33,858 nt of DNA from Verrucomicrobiota bacterium (lineage in GTDB: Bacteria; Verrucomicrobiota; Verrucomicrobiia; Limisphaerales; UBA9464): the NCBI GenBank assembly GCA_947471985.1, contig CANIZL010000076.1:1-33858 (forward strand), given 5' to 3'. Below are positions 15,344 to 24,605 of this stretch, one piece after another (the stretch's first letter is position 1; each line of letters starts with the position of its first letter). The position numbers and the translations under genes were made by a program. The notes beneath the pieces are model-generated. The model did not search any database, was not told the origin of the DNA, and was given only the letters and a program-made list of their open reading frames with translations.

Positions 15344-18300
15344 ATGGCAAAGATAAACAACAATTATCATTGTGCTTATCGGCACGTGATGGCCGCCGCC
15401 GGCGCTTTCTTCGCAGCGGCTTCGGGCTGGGCGGAAGATTTATCCGTCGCGTACGGGCCCTCCTCGGTCTTCCTACAGAACGTTGATGCCAATGGGTGGT
15501 CGGAAACCAAGCTCATTCCCCGGTTCAATCCGCAGATCGGCACTCTCACCAGCATCGAACTTCAGCTCACCGGCTATGTTCGATCCAACATCCGCGTGGA
15601 AAATGAGGATCTCGCCCGCGGATACTCGCTGAACGTCGGTTCGTCCGGTGCGGTCAGTCTTTACAATCCGGCCACGACCTTCTCGTTCCTCAACGTCGGC
15701 GTGCAAGCGACCGTAAGTCAGGACGTCGACCTGTACGACGGCACCACCGATTCCGCCGGAGCTTCCGGTTTCCAAGTGGATCCGCCCATTTCCAACTCCG
15801 CCCAGAATCACCTCGAACTCCAACCGTCGGACAGTGAATTCGCGGGCTTCATTGGGACCGGAAACATCAGCCTGGGCATGATCGGGCAGGGATCCAAGAT
15901 CGTGAACGGTGGCCACCCCAATAAAACGGCGGCACCGATTGCAACGGAAGTCGGGGCCGATTTGCAGGTCATTTACTTCTATACCACGGAAACGGCCGCC
16001 ATCGAGGGCCGCGTCTGGCTCGACGCCGATCAAAACGGCATCGTCAACCCCGGTGAGGTCGGCATTCCCAATGTCACCGTGACGCTGACCGACTGGTTCG
16101 GCAATGCCGTGCCCGGCGTGGCTTCACAGACCACCGACAACCAGGGTCGATACACCTTCACCGGCGTCGACGTGCCCGACGCGTATGGCTCCCTCTTCAA
16201 CGTCACGATCAGTCAACCCGGGCCCTACATGCCCACCTACGACTTTGACGACGGCGTCACCGGAGTTCCGTCCTCGCCCAACCAGGCGGTCCTCTTCGTG
16301 GTCCCGCGTCAGTATCTGCAGGAGGTGAACTTCGGTTTCTATGATCCGAACGCCCTCCCGCCGGTAACGGCCTCGATCGGTGACTTCGTCTGGCATGACG
16401 TCAACGGCAATGGCCTGCAGGAAGCGGGCGAGACCGGCATCAATGACGTGGTGGTAACCCTGCTACGCTGCGACGGAACCCCGACCGGCTTGACCACCAC
16501 CACCGCCACGGTGGGTGGCGTGGCCGGATACTACGGATTCAGCAACCTGCCGACCGCCTGCTACAAGGTTCAATTTGCCACGCCGGCAGGCTACCTGCCG
16601 AGTCCGGCCAATCAGGGGGCCGACGACTCCAAGGACAGCGACGCAGTCAATGGCGTGACCGGGAATTACCTGCTGGTGGACCCGATGATCAATAACCGGA
16701 CGGCGGACGCCGGATTTTATCAACCGGCAAGCCTCGGCGACTTCGTGTGGAACGACGTAAATTCCAACGGCATCCAGGATGCGGGCGAATCCGGTATTAA
16801 CGGCGTCGTTGTCACTCTGCTGAATTGCGACGAAACTCCAACTGGATTGACCACGACCACAGGCACGGTGGGCGGGGTATCGGGCTACTATATGTTCGGC
16901 AATCTGGCGCCGGGTTGCTACAAGGTGCAGTTCGCCACGCCCGCCGGCTATGTGCGCACGCTGGCCAACGTCAATGGCACCACGCCCGGCGGCGATTCCG
17001 TGGACAGCGATTCCGTCGGCGGTACCACTGGCAATTATCAACTGACCTCCGGTGAACACAATACCACCGCCGACGCCGGCTTCTATCAGGCCGGCCCCAG
17101 CCTCCTGCTAACCAAGGCCGCCAGCACCCCCAGCGCTGATCCGTTCGATGCCGTCACTTACGCCTATACCGTCCAGAACACTGGCAGCTCGACGCTCAGT
17201 AATATCGTGGTGACCGACAACAACGGCACCCCCGCCTTCGCTGGCGACGACTTCACCGTGGGCACCATCCCCACTCTTCCGCCGGGATCCATGATCACGC
17301 TCACGGCCCAAGTGACCCCCGTGGTTTCCACCACCGCGGTGGCGAATGGCACCAACGTCGCCCCGGGCACCATCATCGTTCTGCGATTGGCCAACGGCGA
17401 CATCAAGGTGACCTACGTCATGAGCTCCGGCGTCAATGACAACACCTACGGCACCGGCTCGATCGGTTGGACCCCGAGCCACAAATTCAATGAAATCAAA
17501 GACACCGATAAGCTGGAATTCCGCTTTTCGGACGGGAGCGGATCAACCGTCCTCGATTTCTACGTCGACCTGATCTCCGCCGCCAATAGCGTCACCGTGC
17601 CCGGTACCGGTCAGGCAATTAGCTATCCGTCCGGCTTCGGCACGCTGGGGCCCGTTGGAGGGGACGGCTCCATGGTCACCGGCAGCGTTAACAATATTGT
17701 CAGCTTCTCCACCTCGCTTTCGGACAACCTGAATCTCGCGGCGAACGTGCCCAAGAAGGCCTCTCTCGCGGTTGATTCACCGACCAAGCTGGTGGGCGGA
17801 GTGCTGGTCGTGGATGCGGCGAAGGCTCCGGGCGGATGGGATCCGGTGCTGAGTTACACGGTGGTCGTCAAGGCGGCGGCCTTCGGAGCGGCCGGCTTCG
17901 GCGGCGTCGCCATTCCGGACCAGATGAATTCGCCCTCCAAATTAGGCGTAACCCAGCTCGTCGCGACCGCGAAGAACAGCACCGTGGTCAACACGGCCAA
18001 GGCCACCAGCGGCACATTGTCCTCCACCGCCACGGCGTCGGTGGATGTTGTGGTCCCCCCTGGCCCCCTCCCCCCGCCCTGCCAAATGATGGTCGTCGCC
18101 AAAAAACTCGCGAGGGCGGAAGTCCAAATCACGGTCACCAACTCGGGTCTCGCCGACATCGTCCTGACCGGCTTCAACCTCAGCTGGCCCGCCACCAGCG
18201 GTAAGCTGAAGCAGGTCAAATTCGACGGCGACGTCGTCTACGACAACCCCGATCTCACGTCGCCGGCCACGGTTACTTCCTCGCAGTTGGTCACCAACCT

Positions 18301-19126
18301 CGTCAAACGCACCATCGCCCACGGTACCAGCGATGTCATTCACCTGATCTTCGAGAAGGATGGCAAGGGAGATGAACTGATCGACTACACGGGGTCGTTT
18401 ACCTTCGGAACCTGTTCCGTGGCGATCCTGCCCGGCTGTAACTGCAACCTGGGTTATCCGTTTGTCAGCGCCAACCCGCTGACCAGTATTGTCTTCAACG
18501 AGAGCGACATCCTGCGCCTGCTGGAGCCGGAGGACGCTACGGCCGGAGACACCATCCGGGTATACTACAACGACGAACGGGCCCTGCTGCTGGGCGTTCG
18601 CAACGGCACCGCCCTCCCCGTCTCCCCCTTGTCCACGAATCCGGGACACGTGGTGAACCCGGCCGTGGGTGACAAGTCGGTCCATGACCCCGCCGGTCGC
18701 CCGATCTTCCCGGCGCTCTTCATCACTGACATCACCGGGATCAGCGACAACGCCGGCTTCACGAGTCCGCAATACCGTGCGGGCGATTGGCAGTTCGGTG
18801 GCACACCGATCCCGCCGCACGAAATCTTCGGATCCTGGAAGGGCGCGGTGAAAACCGGCGCCGACCTCGTGACCGATGCCGATCCAGCCAAGAACAACTG
18901 GAATCTGGGCGCCGGCAGTGACATCCCCCTCACCGGATTCGCCCTGCTGCAAAACGAAGGGTTTGGAACCGAGATCCGTTGGAACGTCAATGACCTGCGG
19001 GTGGGCGGCCTACCCCTTCAGGCGGGCCACACCTATCGCATCCAGGTGATGGTGCACGACGGAGATCAGAACAAGGTCGGCGGCGACGTAGGCCAAGCCT
19101 GCGTGGTCGTGACGATCAAGCCCTAA
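15344..19126 (+). CDS. Second giant surface protein (choice-of-anchor, SdrD-like, DUF11-like modules)
   Basis: The 1260-residue product has a signal peptide (cleavage near GWA-ED, residue 30). Its N-terminal domain (31-215) is homologous to that of the 5437-10317 protein: shared I-P-K/R-F-N-P-x-I-G-T-L, then S-x-E-L-x-L-T-G, and YDGTTD. Three SdrD B-like domains follow, starting near residues 220, 343 and 462. A DUF11-like domain (LLLTKAAST, about 584-670) comes next, then a module with VNDNTYGTGSIGW (about 673-880). After a proline hinge (PPGPLPPP), the C-terminal part includes FNESDILRLLEP, YPFVSANPL and VMVHDGDQNKVGGD. Similar C-terminal modules occur in other bacterial surface proteins as I recall. 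No sorting signal is seen. An intrinsic terminator follows 18 bases after the stop. Confidence 0.9.
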   Translation: MAKINNNYHCAYRHVMAAAGAFFAAASGWAEDLSVAYGPSSVFLQNVDANGWSETKLIPRFNPQIGTLTSIELQLTGYVRSNIRVENEDLARGYSLNVGSSGAVSLYNPATTFSFLNVGVQATVSQDVDLYDGTTDSAGASGFQVDPPISNSAQNHLELQPSDSEFAGFIGTGNISLGMIGQGSKIVNGGHPNKTAAPIATEVGADLQVIYFYTTETAAIEGRVWLDADQNGIVNPGEVGIPNVTVTLTDWFGNAVPGVASQTTDNQGRYTFTGVDVPDAYGSLFNVTISQPGPYMPTYDFDDGVTGVPSSPNQAVLFVVPRQYLQEVNFGFYDPNALPPVTASIGDFVWHDVNGNGLQEAGETGINDVVVTLLRCDGTPTGLTTTTATVGGVAGYYGFSNLPTACYKVQFATPAGYLPSPANQGADDSKDSDAVNGVTGNYLLVDPMINNRTADAGFYQPASLGDFVWNDVNSNGIQDAGESGINGVVVTLLNCDETPTGLTTTTGTVGGVSGYYMFGNLAPGCYKVQFATPAGYVRTLANVNGTTPGGDSVDSDSVGGTTGNYQLTSGEHNTTADAGFYQAGPSLLLTKAASTPSADPFDAVTYAYTVQNTGSSTLSNIVVTDNNGTPAFAGDDFTVGTIPTLPPGSMITLTAQVTPVVSTTAVANGTNVAPGTIIVLRLANGDIKVTYVMSSGVNDNTYGTGSIGWTPSHKFNEIKDTDKLEFRFSDGSGSTVLDFYVDLISAANSVTVPGTGQAISYPSGFGTLGPVGGDGSMVTGSVNNIVSFSTSLSDNLNLAANVPKKASLAVDSPTKLVGGVLVVDAAKAPGGWDPVLSYTVVVKAAAFGAAGFGGVAIPDQMNSPSKLGVTQLVATAKNSTVVNTAKATSGTLSSTATASVDVVVPPGPLPPPCQMMVVAKKLARAEVQITVTNSGLADIVLTGFNLSWPATSGKLKQVKFDGDVVYDNPDLTSPATVTSSQLVTNLVKRTIAHGTSDVIHLIFEKDGKGDELIDYTGSFTFGTCSVAILPGCNCNLGYPFVSANPLTSIVFNESDILRLLEPEDATAGDTIRVYYNDERALLLGVRNGTALPVSPLSTNPGHVVNPAVGDKSVHDPAGRPIFPALFITDITGISDNAGFTSPQYRAGDWQFGGTPIPPHEIFGSWKGAVKTGADLVTDADPAKNNWNLGAGSDIPLTGFALLQNEGFGTEIRWNVNDLRVGGLPLQAGHTYRIQVMVHDGDQNKVGGDVGQACVVVTIKP

Positions 19127-19144
19127 ACGGTCAGCCGTTCAATC

Positions 19145-19176
19145 AGGGGCTTGGGCTTCGGCTCAAGCCCCTTTTT
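19145..19176 (+). terminator. Intrinsic terminator with TTCG tetraloop
   Basis: AGGGGCTTGGGC (19145-19156) pairs with GCTCAAGCCCCT (19161-19172) across a TTCG loop, with one G-T wobble, and runs into TTTTT (19172-19176). UUCG is an exceptionally stable tetraloop. It ends the surface-protein transcript. Confidence 0.92.
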
Positions 19177-19305
19177 CATGGCCACGCGTCATCGACCGGA
19201 ATCGATACACCACCGCCACCCCTGCCCGCGCTCAGAACGTTGCAATCCTCCCCGCAAAATCGGTAAACCCCGCCGGCAACGGACGGAACAGTCGCCCACA
19301 AACGC

Positions 19306-20265
19306 TCAAACGCCCTCCGCGGGCCAGCGTTGCGATCGGTTCACCATTTCGAGGTGGCTCCTTGCACCTTGGATCACCTCCGGATTGGCGATCGCCTGTT
19401 CCAATTGCCACAGGTCCACGAAGACCCGCCCGCGCTTCGCCTCCACTCCGTGACGAAAGGCCGACACGAGCGTTTCAAATCGCGGGGGTGAGAATTCGCC
19501 TTGGCGGGCCAACTCCTCCAGCGCCCCGTTGCCCGCTCGCGTCGCAATCAAGGACACCACGTTCACGCCGCAATCAAAGGCGAAGTCGATGCTTCGACAC
19601 GCCCAATCCAACGCCTCCGATTCGTCTAGGAAGGGCGGCTTCACGAGGACAAATGCCCGAACATCGATCTCCTTCTCCCGCAGGAAACCAACTGCCCGTC
19701 GGAAATCGTCAAGCCCGACGCGTTTGTTCAAGCGCTCCAGCACCATTGGATGAGCCGTTTCGAGCCCGATGGCAACCTCCAGCTGGGCGCCCCCTAGTTG
19801 GTCCCGAAACGGCAGAACCCGCCCGTCGGTTAAGGCTGGATGGTTTTCCAGGATCACGCGGCGAAAACCCTGAACCTGCCGCGCAATGGAGGACCTATCC
19901 CCCACCGGAACGGCACCGGGATCAAAGAAGGAACCCGCGTTGTAGAGCTTGATCCAATCCGGGCTGTGGCCAGCCAAACGCGACTCATTCAATGCCTGGT
20001 CAATCTGAGCGGGAAGGTCGCCTGCCCGAACCCGTACGGAGAGCGTATGGCGCCACAGATCGCACATGAGGCACCGCCAAGGACACTCCCGATTCGTCAG
20101 GAACAAAGCCAGTCCGGAATGGATTCGACCGTGATCGTCCGGTTCGTTTTCGGGAATCCAAGCCGATACCCGCCGGGGATCCAAGGTCGCCCGCGGCACG
20201 CCACGGCGGAGCCCCAGAATCCAGGCATCGCGCTTCTCCGGTTCGACGGGATATGCTTCGGCCAT
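19306..20265 (-). CDS. Radical SAM protein, Elp3/RaSEA-like
   Basis: The 319-residue protein carries the 4Fe-4S motif CxxxCxxC (Cys61, Cys65, Cys68 in NRECPWRCLMCDLW) and so uses S-adenosylmethionine to make a 5'-deoxyadenosyl radical. VAIGLETAHPMVLERLNKR and VRAFVLVKPPF fit the Elp3-type radical SAM fold. The overall pattern resembles bacterial relatives of the TIGR01210/RaSEA group, whose archaeal members act in archaeosine tRNA modification. The bacterial substrate is not known to me. No extra C-terminal acetyltransferase or iron-sulfur domain is present. It lies downstream of the ribosomal operon terminator on the same strand and so probably has its own promoter, in the 36 bases between them or by read-through. 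Confidence 0.85.
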   Translation of the reverse strand: MAEAYPVEPEKRDAWILGLRRGVPRATLDPRRVSAWIPENEPDDHGRIHSGLALFLTNRECPWRCLMCDLWRHTLSVRVRAGDLPAQIDQALNESRLAGHSPDWIKLYNAGSFFDPGAVPVGDRSSIARQVQGFRRVILENHPALTDGRVLPFRDQLGGAQLEVAIGLETAHPMVLERLNKRVGLDDFRRAVGFLREKEIDVRAFVLVKPPFLDESEALDWACRSIDFAFDCGVNVVSLIATRAGNGALEELARQGEFSPPRFETLVSAFRHGVEAKRGRVFVDLWQLEQAIANPEVIQGARSHLEMVNRSQRWPAEGV

Positions 20266-20301
20266 GCCGTGTCACTTGGGGGTATGGAGACCCCAGGTAA
20301 A

Positions 20302-20331
20302 GAAAAAAGCGCGCAGCCGGAGCTGCGCGCC
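20302..20331 (-). terminator. Strong intrinsic terminator after rplW
   Basis: On the minus strand GCGCGCAGC (20330-20322) pairs with GCTGCGCGC (20317-20309) around a TCCG loop and is followed by six T (complement of 20303-20308). It closes the ribosomal transcript 22 bases after the rplW stop. Confidence 0.93.
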
Positions 20332-20352
20332 TTTATTCAACCGTGGAACGGT

Positions 20353-20640
20353 TTACTGGAGTTCGATCTTGTCACCCTTCTTCAGGGTAACAACCGCCTT
20401 CTTCCAATCGCTGCTCTTGCCAGCAGCCTTGGTTGATTGACGACGGCTCTTGCCCAGGAAGTTGGACGTATTGACCTTGGTGACCTTCACCTTGAACAGA
20501 TCCTCCACTGCTTTTTTGATCTCGATCGCATTCGCTCGGGGATCAACGCGCAGGGTGAATTTGTTGAACTTATCCGCCTGGATCGTGCCCTTCTCGGTGA
20601 TCCGGACGTTCTTGACGATATCGAAAGAAGTAAGCGCCAT
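20353..20640 (-). CDS. rplW: 50S ribosomal protein L23
   Basis: L23 binds 23S rRNA domain III near the peptide exit tunnel and docks trigger factor and SRP. The 95-residue protein shows VRITEKGTIQADKFNKFTLR, then NAIEIKKAVEDLFKVKVTKVNT, the family core. Length is normal. It is the last gene of the cluster and is followed at once by a terminator. In most bacteria rplB follows, so the S10 operon is cut short here. AAGGAA nine bases or so before the ATG may serve as ribosome-binding site. Confidence 0.96.
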   Translation of the reverse strand: MALTSFDIVKNVRITEKGTIQADKFNKFTLRVDPRANAIEIKKAVEDLFKVKVTKVNTSNFLGKSRRQSTKAAGKSSDWKKAVVTLKKGDKIELQ

Positions 20641-20648
20641 GGGGTTCC

Positions 20649-21275
20649 TTATTTGCTAGCGAGCCGCGCTTCGACCTGGGCAAACGCATCCTTTGTGAAG
20701 ATGAGCTTGTCATAGCGAAGCAGGTCATAGGTGTTGACGTTCTTACCGGTGGCCACTCCCACAGTCGGCACGTTGCGCGACGCGAGGTCGAAATTCTTCT
20801 CGAGGCCCGTCACCACAAACAACAGGGTGCCGTCGAGGCCGAGGGTCTTCAAGACTCCGGCGAATTCCTTGGTCTTCGGCGTGGAGAGATTGACGTCGTC
20901 CACCAGGATGACATCACCCGATTTGAGGCGCTCGCTCAGCGCCTTGCGAAGGGCGAGCTGGGACACCTTTTTGTTGACCTTCTTGGAGAAGTCACGGGGC
21001 TTGGGACCGAAGGTCACACCGCCGCCACGCCAAAGCGGGCTGCGGAAGGAACCGGCGCGGGCGCGACCGGTGCCCTTCTGACGCCACGGCTTCTTGTTGG
21101 AGCCAGCCACTTCGCCCATGGTCTTGGTGCAGGCAGTACCACTGCGCAGCCCCGCCCGGAAAGCGGTAACGGTGTCATGCACCGCCTGGGTTCCCCGGCC
21201 ATTCGCAATGATCTCGAATTTCACCTCGTGATCACCGGCTTCCTGGCCCTTCAGATTTTTGATGGAGATTTTCAT
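20649..21275 (-). CDS. rplD: 50S ribosomal protein L4
   Basis: L4 is a primary 23S rRNA binder whose loop lines the exit tunnel; in E. coli it also represses the S10 operon. The 208-residue protein contains the tunnel loop signature SNKKPWRQKGTGRARAGS, then RSPLWRGGGVTFGPKPRDF and a C-terminal NVNTYDLLRYDKLIFTKDA. The length is normal. A GAGGG ribosome-binding site lies before the ATG. It is eight bases from rplW and ten from rplC, so clearly cotranscribed. No S10-type leader for autogenous control is visible upstream of rpsJ. Confidence 0.97.
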   Translation of the reverse strand: MKISIKNLKGQEAGDHEVKFEIIANGRGTQAVHDTVTAFRAGLRSGTACTKTMGEVAGSNKKPWRQKGTGRARAGSFRSPLWRGGGVTFGPKPRDFSKKVNKKVSQLALRKALSERLKSGDVILVDDVNLSTPKTKEFAGVLKTLGLDGTLLFVVTGLEKNFDLASRNVPTVGVATGKNVNTYDLLRYDKLIFTKDAFAQVEARLASK

Positions 21276-21285
21276 CGTTTAACCC

Positions 21286-22032
21286 TCACTTCTTCTTCTT
21301 ATTAGCGGCCGCAGCAGCCTTCTTTTCAACCTTCTTACCGGCGGCGACTTCCTTCGCCTTCTTGCGGGCGTCATGGATCTGCTTGTGACGGGCCGAACCG
21401 ATACCAATCTTCTTGGACTCACGGACGATCACATAATCATCTTCGCTGCCCGGGAAACCACCCTTGATCAGGAGAATGTTGTCATCCTTGCGCACCTGGA
21501 TGATCTCCAGGTTCTGGGAGGTCCGCTGCACCGAGCCCATGTGACCGGGCATCTTCATGCCCTTGTTCACGTGACCGGGGAAGAGACGGCAACCAATGGC
21601 GCCGGAACGACGATGCCAGCCCTTCGCACCGTGGGTCATGTCACCGCCGCGGAACGACCAGCGTCCCACGACACCTTCAAAGCCACGGCCCTTGGTGACG
21701 CCGATGCAATCAACGAACTGGCCGATTTCGAAAACGTCCGCCGACAGCACATCGCCGGGCTTCACGTCCTTGGAGAAGTCACGGAATTCCTTGATCCGCT
21801 TCACGGCCGCGCCGTTAAACTTCTTGATGTGTCCCAGGACCGCCTTGCTCAGGCGTTGTTCCTTCTGGTCATCGAAACCGAGCTGAACGGCGTTATAGCC
21901 GTCCGTATCGGTCTTCTTAACCTGCAGAACGCGGTTGGGTCCGACGAGGACGACCGTAACCGGGACCAGCACGCCATCCGCGTCATAAACGCGGGTATGG
22001 CCTAATTTCTTTCCGAGTAATCCGAGTGGCAT
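21286..22032 (-). CDS. rplC: 50S ribosomal protein L3 with basic C-terminal tail
   Basis: L3 binds 23S rRNA near the peptidyl transferase centre. The 248-residue product starts with the bacterial LGLLGKKLGHTRVY segment and contains the core motifs SVQRTSQNLEIIQVRKDDN and GHVNKGMKMPGHMG. E. coli L3 has 209 residues; this one has an extra tail of about 35 residues made almost only of Lys, Ala and Glu (KKAKEVAAGKKVEKKAAAA and onward). That tail is probably disordered and may contact rRNA. It lies 11 bases from rpsJ and ten from rplD. Confidence 0.97.
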   Translation of the reverse strand: MPLGLLGKKLGHTRVYDADGVLVPVTVVLVGPNRVLQVKKTDTDGYNAVQLGFDDQKEQRLSKAVLGHIKKFNGAAVKRIKEFRDFSKDVKPGDVLSADVFEIGQFVDCIGVTKGRGFEGVVGRWSFRGGDMTHGAKGWHRRSGAIGCRLFPGHVNKGMKMPGHMGSVQRTSQNLEIIQVRKDDNILLIKGGFPGSEDDYVIVRESKKIGIGSARHKQIHDARKKAKEVAAGKKVEKKAAAAANKKKK

Positions 22033-22043
22033 GGCGTGTCTGA

Positions 22044-22352
22044 TTAGATTTTGATGGTGATATCCACGCCGGCCGGAAGATTCAGCTTCTTCAGCTCATC
22101 AACGGTCTTGGCCGTGGGATCGAGGATATCGATCAAGCGCTTGTGGGTGCGCTGTTCGAACGACTCATGGGACTTCTTATCCGCATGAGGCGAACGACCA
22201 ACGGTCACGCGCTCGATTTGGGTGGGGAGTGGGATGGGACCAGCGACCTTGGCGCCGGAGCGTTTGACAGTGTCCACGATTTCAGTCGCGGACGCGTCAA
22301 TCACCCGGTGGTCATAGGCCTTGAGACGGATACGTATACGTTGTCCAGCCAT
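22044..22352 (-). CDS. rpsJ: 30S ribosomal protein S10
   Basis: S10 sits in the 30S head and, as NusE, takes part in antitermination. The 102-residue protein has the standard [17 protein letters not shown] start, [20 protein letters not shown] and [17 protein letters not shown]. It follows fusA by only 34 bases, so it has no long S10 leader. The nine bases before the ATG (GTTCTTTGT) are identical to those before rpsG and contain no Shine-Dalgarno site. Confidence 0.97.
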   Translation of the reverse strand: MAGQRIRIRLKAYDHRVIDASATEIVDTVKRSGAKVAGPIPLPTQIERVTVGRSPHADKKSHESFEQRTHKRLIDILDPTAKTVDELKKLNLPAGVDITIKI

Positions 22353-22386
22353 ACAAAGAACAGGTTATAAGTTTTGGAACGGAAAG

Positions 22387-24573
22387 TTAACTACGGGCAG
22401 CGCCCTTCTTCTTGGCGACATCGAGAATGCCGGCCAGAACGCTGTTGGGGACTTGTTCGAAATTATTAGGCTCCATGCTGTAAGAGGCACGGCCCTTGGA
22501 AAGAGAGCGGATCGCCGTCGCGTAACCAAACATTTCCGCCAACGGCACCATGGCCGAGAGGATCGTCTGGCCGTTCTTGGCATCCACACCCTGAATGATA
22601 CCCCGACGACGATTGATGTCGCCCAGGATGTCACCTTGGTACTCGTCAGGCGTGGTGGCTTCCACTTTCATGACGGGCTCAAGCAGGATCGGACCCGCCT
22701 TGGAGAAGGCGTCCTTCATCGCAAAAATGCCCGCCATCCGGAAAGCCAGTTCGTTCGAGTCAACCTCGTGGAACGAGCCGTCCACCATCTTGACCTTGAC
22801 GTCGATCACCTGATAGCCGGCATAGACGCCCGACTTGATCGCCTCACGGATACCGCCTTCGACGGCACCGATGAACTCGCGCGGAATCGCACCGCCGACG
22901 ATCTCGTTGAGCACTTCGACGCCCTTGCCCTTTTCATTGGGCTCGATCTCGATGCAGGCGTGACCGTACTGACCACGACCACCGGACTGACGAATCCACT
23001 TACCTTCGCCCTCGGCCGCCGAGGTGATGGTTTCGCGATAAGCGATTTGGGGCGCACCGGCATCGGCTTCCACGCTGAACTCACGCTTCAAACGATCACG
23101 GATGATTTCCAAGTGGAGCTCACCCATGCCCGCGATGATCAGCTGACCCGTTTCCTCGTTGGTAAACACCTTGAAGGTCGGATCCTCTTCAGCGAGACGC
23201 TGCAGACCGATCGACATCTTCTCTTGATCCGCCTTCGTCTTCGGCTCGATCGCCATCGAAATGACGGGCTCAGGGAAGGTGGGAGGTTCGAGCGTGATCT
23301 CGTAGTCCTCGTTGCAGAGGGTATCGCCCGTAATGATGTTCCGCAGACCTACCAGCGCCGCGATGTCGCCGGAGTAGACGCTGTCCACGTCCTTGCGCTC
23401 GCTGCCTTGGATGACCATGAGGCGGCTGACACGCTCGCGCTTGCGCGTGCGGGGGTTATAGATCGTATCGCCCTTCTTCAGCTGACCGGAGTAGACCCGG
23501 AAAAATACGAGTTTGCCAGCGTACGCGTCCGTCCAGAGTTTGAACGCGAGCGAGCAGAACTTGGCGTTGTCGTCCGGCGGAACCTCGACCTTTTCCAGGG
23601 AGTCGGGTGCGAGACCCTGCGCGGCCGGAATGTCGATCGGCGACGGGAGATAATCGATGACCGCATCGATCAGGCACTGCACGCCCTTCTTCTTGAAGGC
23701 CGAACCGCAAAGCACCGGGATCAATTCAATCTTGCAGGTAAGGCGACGGATGGCGGCCTTGAGCACGGGAGCCGTGATCGGCTTCTCTTCGAGAACCAAT
23801 TCAGCGATGCTGTCGTCCTTGTTGGAGACCGCATCGATCAGTTCCTGCAAAGCTTCCTGAGCCTCTTCGATCTGGGGACCAACGAGATCGCGAACCTCGT
23901 ACTTGAGACCTTCGTTGGTGACATCTCCCTCGCCCCAGTAGAGTGCCTTCTGGTTGACGAGATCGATAAGACCGGCCAAACGGTCTTCGGCGCCGATCGG
24001 CAAATAGATCGGGAACGCATACGCTCCGAGCTTTTTGCGCATGTCATCCAGCGCGTTTTTGAAATTGGCACCGGTCCGGTCCATCTTATTGACGAACGCG
24101 ATCCGCGGCACTTTGTACTTGGTCGCCTGGCGCCAAACCGTCTCCGATTGGGGCTGAACACCGGCCACGCCGCAGAACACGGCGACCGCGCCGTCCAGAA
24201 CGCGCATGGAACGTTCCACTTCGGCCGTGAAGTCCACGTGTCCGGGGGTGTCGATGATGTTGACCCGGTGAGCCAGACCTTCACGACTCTTGAAAATGCC
24301 TTCGTCCTTCTTCTGGGTCCAGAAGCAGGTCACCGCCGCAGAGGTGATCGTGATACCACGTTCCTTTTCCTGCTCCATCCAGTCGGTCACGGTGTTACCG
24401 TCATCGACGTCACCGATCTTGTGGATCAGTCCGGTGTAGAACAGGATCCGCTCGGTGGTGGTGGTCTTGCCCGCATCGATGTGCGCGGCGATGCCGATGT
24501 TGCGGGTCCGCTCCAGAGAGAACTGGCGGTTCGGCGAGTTGAGGGCGGCGTTAATCGCGGCTACGTCGCTCAT
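22387..24573 (-). CDS. fusA: Elongation factor G
   Basis: EF-G is the GTPase that drives ribosomal translocation and, with RRF, recycling. The 728-residue protein has G1 AHIDAGKTTTTERI, the switch region GITITSAAVT, G3 DTPGHVDF and G4 NKMDR, then the domain II-V segments PEPVISMAIEPK and GQLIIAGMGELHLEI. It is somewhat longer than E. coli EF-G (704) because of small insertions and an N-terminal extension before RNIGIAAHIDAGK. It lies between rpsG and rpsJ; tuf, usually found next, is absent. A terminator-like hairpin sits upstream, between it and rpsG. Confidence 0.97.
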   Translation of the reverse strand: MSDVAAINAALNSPNRQFSLERTRNIGIAAHIDAGKTTTTERILFYTGLIHKIGDVDDGNTVTDWMEQEKERGITITSAAVTCFWTQKKDEGIFKSREGLAHRVNIIDTPGHVDFTAEVERSMRVLDGAVAVFCGVAGVQPQSETVWRQATKYKVPRIAFVNKMDRTGANFKNALDDMRKKLGAYAFPIYLPIGAEDRLAGLIDLVNQKALYWGEGDVTNEGLKYEVRDLVGPQIEEAQEALQELIDAVSNKDDSIAELVLEEKPITAPVLKAAIRRLTCKIELIPVLCGSAFKKKGVQCLIDAVIDYLPSPIDIPAAQGLAPDSLEKVEVPPDDNAKFCSLAFKLWTDAYAGKLVFFRVYSGQLKKGDTIYNPRTRKRERVSRLMVIQGSERKDVDSVYSGDIAALVGLRNIITGDTLCNEDYEITLEPPTFPEPVISMAIEPKTKADQEKMSIGLQRLAEEDPTFKVFTNEETGQLIIAGMGELHLEIIRDRLKREFSVEADAGAPQIAYRETITSAAEGEGKWIRQSGGRGQYGHACIEIEPNEKGKGVEVLNEIVGGAIPREFIGAVEGGIREAIKSGVYAGYQVIDVKVKMVDGSFHEVDSNELAFRMAGIFAMKDAFSKAGPILLEPVMKVEATTPDEYQGDILGDINRRRGIIQGVDAKNGQTILSAMVPLAEMFGYATAIRSLSKGRASYSMEPNNFEQVPNSVLAGILDVAKKKGAARS

Positions 24574-24605
24574 AGTCAGGGAAAAGGTCGAGAGTTTTGG
24601 AGATG

